64,000 bases of DNA, taken from Lumbricus rubellus (taxonomy: Eukaryota > Annelida > Clitellata > Crassiclitellata > Lumbricidae). Of the stretch, positions 57,195-64,000 are shown one piece after another. Position numbers and translations under genes: made by a program. The stretch's first letter is position 1. Every line of letters starts with the position of its first letter. The stretch is from NCBI GenBank assembly GCA_945859605.1, contig OX243818.1:39405262-39469261 (forward strand), in the 5' to 3' direction. Below the pieces are notes generated by a model. That model made no database searches and had not been told where the DNA came from. It worked only from the letters and a program-made list of their open reading frames with translations.

Positions 57195-57734
57195 CATAAT
57201 TATTATTCATTCATTCATTCATTTCGTGAATTTATATAGCGCTTCTTCAAGAAACTACTCAGAGGCGCTCCCAGTCCAGCCACAGCTAAATTAATAGGTT
57301 TTGAGCGACTTATAAAAAGCAGGTGAATTTAGTCTAGGCATAAGTCGCAAGTTTAGTGGGAGGCCATTCCAGATAGCGGGACCCACAGAAGAAAAGGCTC
57401 GGCGCTGTCTTGTAGAAGTGCGAGCTCGAGGAACCAAAAGCTCCCCCGTTGTCGTAGAGCGAAGAGCTCGACGGGCTGCAAGGTCAGAGACAGGTCGACA
57501 AAGAATAGACAGGTATGATGGAGCACAATCAGTAAGGCAACGCCAGACAAGTGCAGCAACTCGGTAGGAGATGCGCTGTGAAACAGGGAGCCAGTGAAGA
57601 ACATCACGCATATAATTATTGGTACAATCACAGGCTTTAACCTTTATTGCCCCAACGTTCCCAAAGTGGAACATGTTATTAAAAAATTTGCAGAGACGGT
57701 AAAACCTACTGTAAGTCATCTTATTGATATTCAT
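57195..57734 (-). pseudogene. CR1-like LINE, 3' end with RT C-terminus
   Basis: Minus frame: RDVLHWLPVSQRISYRVAAL, VWRCLTDCAPSYLSILCRPV, then RARTSTRQRRAFSSVGPAIW and NGLPLNLRL. This is the conserved C-terminus of CR1-type reverse transcriptases. The 3' untranslated part ends ...GGGAGCGCCTCTGAGTAG, then GCGCTATATAAATTCACGAA and (GAAT)n. Homology fades at the TTAA element boundary (57637-57640), so the LINE was either 5'-truncated there or split. Confidence 0.85.
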
Positions 57735-59334
57735 TCACTTGGCCAGTGATGGGTGCATGTTTATTTACTTTTGTTTCAAGTATTTTGCGGCTAATAAAAT
57801 AGTTATTTTGATGCAAATTTGGCAAAAAATGACGTTTTTGCTAAAAAATATTGAAAATTATTTTTTGGAGCAAATGCATGATAATTAATTGCATATATTG
57901 TACATTTGGATTGAACTGTGTCTATTCTGTCTAGTTATGGTCAATTTTTTTAATAGTAGTGCTCCACGAGTGAGCAACGCAGCTGATTTTAGATATGTTC
58001 CACTTTGGGAACGTTGGGTCACTCTCACTAGTTGAAACAATACTTTTACGTTCTATTGAAATTTGCCCTGCTCGCTACAAAATTTACGTTGATTGTAGTT
58101 TTCATTCTAATATGAACATGAATATTATTATTATTAATTATAGTATCATTATTATTTGATCCATTATTATTATTTTAGGCCTTTTAAAAATTATTTTATT
58201 ATATAGTAGCCTACTGGGTTTGTTTCGGGATTTGAGGAGCTTGAAAAGTTGCGTTAGGCCTTCTGCAGCGCGATGTTTTCAACGTATATAGGCTATATTT
58301 AAATTCTGATTAGCCTATATAATTACTCCGTTTTCCCGCAGGGTGGGTTGTGTGAAGACAGGGTATGGCGGGGTGGGGTGAGGATTTTGGGATGGTAGGG
58401 TGCGGTGCGGTGAGACCAAAGGTGAAAACCAAGTGAAACATTATTTTTTGCTATGAATTTCATGTGTTGAGCCTTTCGCGGAGTGGAGTCATGGAGGGGT
58501 GGGAGATGGGGTGGTTAGGCCTGAATTAGAGTGGAGGTGGGTGGGGTCGGACGGTTGTGGTATGGGGTTGTAGTGTGCTGGGTGGGGTCAAAGTGGGAAG
58601 GAAGAGCCAAGGTGAAAAACAAAGTAAAAAATTGTTTTTCATGAATTTCCTATGTTGCGCATTTTAAGAGGTGGGGCGGAGTGGAGGGTGGGAATGGGGT
58701 GGAGTGGGCCGGAGTAGGGTGGAGGTGGGTTATAGATGGACGGTTGGAGTATGTGGTTGAAGTGGGCCGTGTGCGTTCGAAGTGAAGAGGAGGTTTGACC
58801 GAGAAACCTTACTCCAGACATGTGGGACTGTGTGGGGCAAATTTGGGGGAGGTGGATTAGGGTTAGGTTGGGTGGGTGGGGTGGGTGGGGGATTACTGTG
58901 GGACTTTGTAGGATACGGTTAGCGTAGTGGTTCGTTGGGACCGGTATGAAAACAAATTGAAACATTATTTTTCATAAATTTCATATGTGAGCATTTCATG
59001 GGGTTTGGTGGGGTGGAAGGGTGGGGCGTAGTGGAATTTTGAGGATGGGGTGTGTAAAATTTGGGGTAGAGGTGGAGTATTAACCTTTGTGATTCACACC
59101 TTTTAAAAAAATGTATATATGCATCATTTGGAAAAGTCATACTTTTACTAATGCTTGATGCCTATACTAGTCAAAGTGACCCAACGTTCCACTTTGGGAA
59201 CATATATATAATTTTTATATGAACAGAAAATAAATTATTTTTTTAACTAATTGCCTCTATCTAGGTGGTAAACTGTATAATAACAAAGTTCAGAAGTGAT
59301 AGAATGACTATTTCTGTGTCTGGGAAGATAAAGG
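57641..59334. mobile_element. TTAA-flanked piggyBac-like non-autonomous element
   Basis: TTAA at 57637-57640 and 59335-59338. The ends are CCTTTATTGCCCC and (complement) CCTTTATCTTCCC. A subterminal palindromic motif CAACGTTCCCAAAGTGGAAC occurs near the left end, again inverted at about 57995-58020, and near the right end at 59180-59205. The interior contains about 0.7 kb of G-rich GGTGGGGTGG repeats (58340-59070). No transposase is present. Confidence 0.7.
58340..59070 (+). repeat. G-rich GGGGTGG-type degenerate repeats
   Basis: Three imperfect modules, each with GGTGAAAACCAAGTGAAACATT, or a variant of it, ending CATGAATTTCATATGTTGAGC-like text, separated by runs of GGGTGGGGTGG. It lies inside the TTAA-flanked element. 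Confidence 0.6.
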
Positions 59335-59754
59335 TTAAACCACTAAACTGAACACTAGGCCTAATTATAATCTATTGCATTGACATTTATAAAGTATGAA
59401 ATGCCATTTATAAAGTAAGAAATGTTTTGGTATTTCATTAAGCCACACAAAAATAAGTTTGAAGTATTATAGTCAATAAGAAGACGAATGGAAACGTGTG
59501 GTAACGGTAGGTAATGGTAAATTATGAGCCCCTGAAAATATGGCGGCGGCCCCCCCGAGGGCTTAATCCGCGCCTGATTGTTGAACTGTCGATGAATCTG
59601 CACCTTCATCACCGATTCGTGGTAGAGCAGTAATTCGTGGCACATCATGCCATAGCCACGGCGGAAGTTGACTTCAACGTGGTGCTAGACCCATTCAACC
59701 AAACCTGACAGCGGATGTCAATGCATATAATCTGATATCTCGAAATGGTCGCCT

Positions 59755-60510
59755 ATGGTCAACACAGTGGATGAGCAGCTGGATCCAACTGCACATCGAC
59801 GCGTTCTTGAATATATAATTCGTCATCATCCTGGACTTAGTAGAAACGGAAAGGTAAAATTAACACTTGAAGCTTTTCATCTGTTCATTTCTCCAGTTAT
59901 ATTCGATATCATAACCAATGACACAAATCGAGAAGCACAGCCAGTCATCTCCATATGGATCGTGGCTCATCCAGAGAAGATGACGAAGTGGAATCTGCTT
60001 AACTCAGCTGAGATTAATGCATCCATATGTCTCCTCCTTCAAATGGCTGGGACACACATACAGAAAGTGGAGCCTCTGCGTGTTACATGTGGTCCAGCGA
60101 ATATGGTCGTCCGATCTTTACAGCAACGATGTCTGTCAATCGCTTCGAGGATATATTGCCTTTCATTCACTTTGATAACAAAGCATCTCGAACACAAAAG
60201 ACGGGCAGCTGATAAACTGGCTCCTATCAGATACATTTGGGAGCTGTTTGTTGTGGCAGAACTTCCCAAGTTCTACATTCCAGGAACAGACATCACAGTG
60301 GATGAGCTGCTGGTTCCTTTCCGTGGCAAATGTTCTTTTTGACAGTACTTATATTCCATGTGTGCGACGCCAAAACAGAATATCCTCTGAAAGGAGAAGT
60401 ATATCTGGCAAGAAGGCAGAATCAGGATAGGGATGTGGAACAAGGAGCCAGTGTAATTTTACGTTTCACAAAACCATGGATGAAGACAAGAGGTAACACC
60501 ATTTGTAGGG
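59755..60510 (+). pseudogene. piggyBac-family transposase pseudogene
   Basis: Pieces in shifting frames read in family order: FHLFISPVIFDIITNDTN; WSSEYGRPIFTATMSVNRFE; DILPFIHFDNKASR; DKLAPIRYIWELF; DITVDELLVPFRGKC (contains the first catalytic Asp); EYPLKGEVYLARR. At least three frameshifts separate them, and the sequence stops before the second and third catalytic positions. The later text (GGTTGCCAGACGTCCGG) looks like unrelated repeat DNA. No terminal TTAA repeats were identified for this copy. Confidence 0.8.
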
Positions 60511-60930
60511 TTGCCAGACGTCCGGTAATGAATTGGACAGTCCAGTATTAACACAATTTGTCCGGTTCCGCCTCTTTTGCCACCAATTCTTGACATCACA
60601 TGCAACACGTATTGTAAATGTTGGGGTCCAAGTGGGCCGCAGGTATGCAATAACGTGACTTTTCTGACCAATGCGGATGATAGTTAACAATGCATAACCA
60701 TGAAGTTTAGTGCGTCATAAATAACAACACAACAGCTTAGTTGTCTGCCAAGTCTTCAGCAGTCTTAAAATTAAGTGAAGTAATACCACTCTGGATTCAA
60801 AATAATCTTAAATGAAAATGGTATAAAGCAACGACACATATAAGCACATTGCACAGTAGATATATATCGTGGACTCCAAACTGATCTCGAATTACAATTG
60901 TTCTCAACTTCAAGTTTGTGCAATTATATT

Positions 60931-62458
60931 TCAAGAGATGTCAGCAAAGAAGTTGTGAGGTGGACAAAATTGATGGCTGTCACAATGAACCAAAAGTTCT
61001 TTCTCCGTTTCAAGCAATTCATCACATATACCACATCCAAAAGATTTTGACAAAGACACTTCTTCGTCCACAGAAGATTTGACATTGCTAGTATACAGAC
61101 AGTCCAAATTCTTAATTTTCTGCAATGGAGCAGCAATTCCACTATTATAATCCGGATATTTATTCTTTGATAAACCTTCATTTGGTTTGTCAACAACACC
61201 TGTGTTGCAAAATGTAATACAATGATCGGACAGGTTAGCAATTTCTTCACTTTCAATTTGATGATCCTGTGGTTGTGTTCTTTCGTGTACTTCAGACTGT
61301 CTCGCTGAAGATAAGCTATTGGAATCTGATTGTTCACATCTGTCATGCTTCTCAGTTGCATGTGTTCTTCTGTGTTCCTTTAGGTATCCAACTTTTGTGA
61401 ATCGTTCAAAACACACCTCACACGTGTATGTTTTTTCAACAGAATGTATTCTTGTGTGTTTTCTGAGATTACTATGTCTTGCAAATAATTTATGACACAG
61501 CTGACATATGTACGATTTTTCTCTTTCCGAGACTTCAAGCTGTTTCCCAGAAGAAAAGTTCTTGATATAAGATTCATTGTGAGAAAATTGCTTCTCAGCT
61601 GCATGTTTTCTTTGGTGTTTCTTTAAATATCCAAGTTGTGTGAATCCTTGATTACAAACCTCACATGTGTATGGCTTTTCTCCAGTATGGGTTCTCATGT
61701 GCAGTTTCAGAGCACTGCCTACACTAAATGATTTCTGACATAGCTTGCACCTGTATGGTTTCTCTCCATTATGGGTTCTCATGTGCATTTTAAGATGACC
61801 ACCTTGACTAAATGATTTCTGACATAGCTGGCACCTGTATGGTTTCTCTCCAGTGTGTATTCTCATGTGCACTCTCAGAGAACTTCCTACACTAAATGAT
61901 TTCTGACATAGCTTGCACCTGTATGGTTTTTCTCCCGTGTGGGTTCTCATGTGCATTTTCAGATCATTACCTTGACAAAATGATTTCTGACATAGCTGGC
62001 ACTTGTATGGTTTCTCTCCAGTATGGATTCTCATGTGCACTTTCAGATGACCAACTAGACTAAATGATTTCTGGCATATCTGGCACCTGTATGGTTTCTC
62101 TCCAGTATGGGTTGTCATGTGCGTTTTCAGATTACTGCCTACGCCAAATGATTTATCATGTAGCTGGCAACTGTATGGTTTCTCTCCAGAATGTGTTTTT
62201 ATGTGCTTTTCCAGATAGGCACCTTGACTATATGATTTTTTGCATAGCTGACACCTGTATGGTTTCTCACCAGTATGTTCTCATGTGCATTTTCAGATAC
62301 CAACCTTGACTATATGATTTATGACATAGCTGGCAACTGTACGGCTTCTCTCCAGTATGGGTTCTCATGTGCTTTTTCAGGGAACTGCGACAAGCAAATG
62401 CTTTCTCACATATCTGGCAATTGCAATGTTTTTCTCTCATAGCTGTACTGGTGTTCAT
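60931..62458 (-). pseudogene. C2H2 zinc-finger gene with 13 finger positions, frameshifted (ZNF-D)
   Basis: The first ATG candidate is at 62458 (MNTSTAMREKH). Finger 1 (CQICEKAFACRSSLKKHMRTH) and most of finger 2 precede a 2-nt deletion at about 62275-62285, where [10 protein letters not shown] would be expected. The next frame carries fingers 3-13 and has the longest clean run from 62118 to 60931 (395 codons). Finger 4 lacks its second Cys (CQLHDKSF). Fingers 5-9 are near-identical tandem copies. Fingers 10, 11, 12 and 13 are separated by long linkers (28-100 residues, acidic and Ser-rich). The last finger is [20 protein letters not shown]. It could be a pseudogene, a sequencing error, or a shorter gene starting downstream. 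Confidence 0.8.
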
Positions 62459-62499
62459 GAGAGATTGATTACACCACTGCTTTATCAAGTACACAGAGC

Positions 62500-63055
62500 T
62501 TTCAGATTACAACACTTAGCATACAGGCTTTCAATAAGTAGCATCAGTTTGATTTTCACTTGATTTGCATGTGTTTCTCCAATTGTTAGGTTCAAGACAA
62601 AGTTGGGAAAAGACTTTCTTAGGCATGAGTTGTGTTGTTTCCTCTTTTTATAAACAGTTCGGCAATTGTTGATGTCATAGGATCTACAATTTAAACAGAA
62701 TAAAAAGTAAGGAAGTCATAAATCTAGTACAATTTTTACTTGGTGCATACGATGGCAGCAAAATAATTGGAGTCTGGTTATTGAAGTTGAGCATTGTCCC
62801 ATGTTTCATTGTCATAACGTTCATATCCGCTGTTAGGAATGTCCATACAACCTTCACTATTCTCAGTATGTCTGTACTCTCAGTGGTTAAAGTGGTTTGG
62901 GTTAGCAGAGAGAACACAGGTGATGAGTTTGATCGCAACTCATACATGTGTTCCAGGGTTTCGTGCATGATGAGCAAAGGCAACATGAACAAAGAATTTC
63001 AGATCAGAAGAGGAAACGCCGTTCTAGAGCATTCCCACCCACTTTAAATGGTTCC
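62500..63055. other. Upstream region of ZNF-D
   Basis: No recognised gene. A minus-strand open frame at 62684-62992 has no known motif. An upstream exon of ZNF-D could be here but I cannot identify it. Confidence 0.3.
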
Positions 63056-63057
63056 AT

Positions 63058-63410
63058 GAAAATATTCTTGCTTAAATGGAAGATGGGATGATAAAAATGT
63101 TTTGGCTTAAATGGAAACTTAAATGATGAAAATGTTCTGGTCTAAATGGAAGCTGGATTGATGAAAATGTTCTTGCTTAAATGGAAGCTGGATTTATGAA
63201 AATGTTCTTGCTTAAATGGAAGCTGGAATTATGAAAATGTTCTTTTTAAATGGAAGCTGGATTGATGAACATGTTCTTGCTTAAATGGAAGCTGGATTGA
63301 TGAAAATAATATTGTTTAAGTTGGAGCTGGATGAACAAGAAGAATTGTTATTTAAATAGAAGTTGGATTAAACGAATTTTTGCCTAAATGGAAGCTGGAT
63401 TGATGTCAAC
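63058..63410 (+). repeat. Tandem array of a 35-bp unit
   Basis: About nine head-to-tail copies of TTAAATGGAAGCTGGATTGA, then TGAAAATGTTCTTGC, all in one orientation. This is the most regular array of the GAAGCTGGAT family. Confidence 0.88.
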
Positions 63411-63488
63411 GATTCATGGTGTCCTAAGTTACACCAACAGATATTAGTTTTATATCGGAGTGAATGAATGACAATAACAAGCTCCAAG

Positions 63489-63962
63489 GGTGTCATGACA
63501 ACTCGTCCACCGACAACTCGTCCAACGACAACTCGTCCACGGACAACTGGTCCACCGACAACTCGTCCACTGAAATAGAAGCCGGATTATCGAGAAAACG
63601 CTTGGGAAATAGAAGCTGGATGAAAGTTCTTTATTTACAAAATAGGAACTGGATTTATGAAAAAGTCTAATGGTTTCCTTGCTTAAATAGAAGCTGAATT
63701 GATGATTTTCATCATGTGTTTCAACATGCATCCAGCTTCTATTTTAGATCGAACAAAAACTTGATCCATCTTCCATTTCTTGAGCATTTTTTCATGAATC
63801 CAGCTTCTATTTCACCTGTAAAAACCTTCATCCAGCTTCTATTCCCCAAGCGTTTTCTCAATAATCCGGCTTCTATTTCAGTGGACGAGTTGTCGGTGGA
63901 CCAGTTGTCCGTGGACGAGTTGTCGTTGGACGAGTTGTCGGTGGACCAGTTGTCGTGGAACC
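63489..63962. mobile_element. Foldback element FB8, complete, with 8-bp target duplication
   Basis: The target duplication is GCTCCAAG (63481-63488 and 63963-63970). The left end is GGTGTCATGACAACTCGTCC and the right end is GTTGTCGTGGAACC. The terminal arrays are five to six 14-15-bp units (ACGACAACTCGTCC / ACCGACAACTGGTCC). Two to three 33-35-bp body units on each side are inverted around the centre GATTTTCATCATGTGTTTC. It is 474 bp and non-coding. Confidence 0.92.
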
Positions 63963-64000
63963 GCTCCAAGTTCACGCCTGAATGACAGCGACAGGTGTTT

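Noticed and set aside
57353..57631. 92-residue minus-strand frame overlapping the CR1 fragment
   Set aside because: Alternative frame of the CR1-like C-terminus; the other frame has the conserved WN-x-LP residues.
58639..58965. 108-residue Pro/His-rich minus-strand frame
   Set aside because: Translation of the GGGTGG repeat complement inside a TTAA-flanked element.

Overview
This is a repeat-rich nuclear window from an animal. The evidence is intron-containing genes with GT-AG junctions, large C2H2 zinc-finger arrays, SINEs, LINEs, and hAT, piggyBac and Tc1/mariner elements. The word TAGGCCTA recurs throughout, and the SINE/LINE 3' tails end in ...GCGCTATATAAATT(GAAT)n. That flavour fits a marine invertebrate, perhaps a deuterostome such as an echinoderm or hemichordate, but this is a weak inference.

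Layout. 1-2017 is one arm of a 2,017-bp inverted repeat whose other arm is 34986-37002. 3.75-8.0 kb and 14.3-20.8 kb are two copies of a duplicated zinc-finger gene block (ZNF-A intact, ZNF-B with a nonsense codon). They are separated by transposon debris and a 5'-truncated RTE-like retrotransposon with an open reading frame. 22.0-24.7 kb (minus) holds a two-exon gene for a small secreted protein that I do not recognise. 28.7-32.2 kb (minus) holds a four-exon gene joining an F-box-like motif to a beta-propeller-like C-terminus. Its broken paralogue lies at 47.4-49.1 kb and is split by a piggyBac-type insertion. 50.5-52.8 kb (minus) is a 27-finger C2H2 gene (ZNF-C). 60.9-62.5 kb (minus) is a 13-finger C2H2 gene or pseudogene (ZNF-D). 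Most of the rest is mobile DNA.

Mobile DNA. The most distinctive component is a set of palindromic (foldback) elements with ends GGTGTCACGACAACTCGTC / GACAACTGGTCGTGGAACC. Their bodies are built from 33-35-bp units containing GAAATAGAAGCTGGAT, inverted about the centre. Two copies show 8-10-bp target duplications, and one has its empty site preserved in the paralogous zinc-finger block. The same 33-35-bp units also sit inside a second foldback family (ends CCGGTGTAAAGGTTTCA) and as free arrays. Also present are hAT-like elements with 8-bp target duplications, four piggyBac-related loci (three flanked by TTAA), several Tc1/mariner elements, and tRNA-headed SINEs whose 3' tail resembles that of a CR1-like LINE.

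The host genes show no operon-like cooperation. The zinc-finger and F-box loci look like lineage-specific duplicates. The zinc-finger proteins are presumably nuclear DNA-binding proteins. The F-box protein presumably recruits substrates to an SCF ubiquitin ligase. The small protein enters the secretory pathway.
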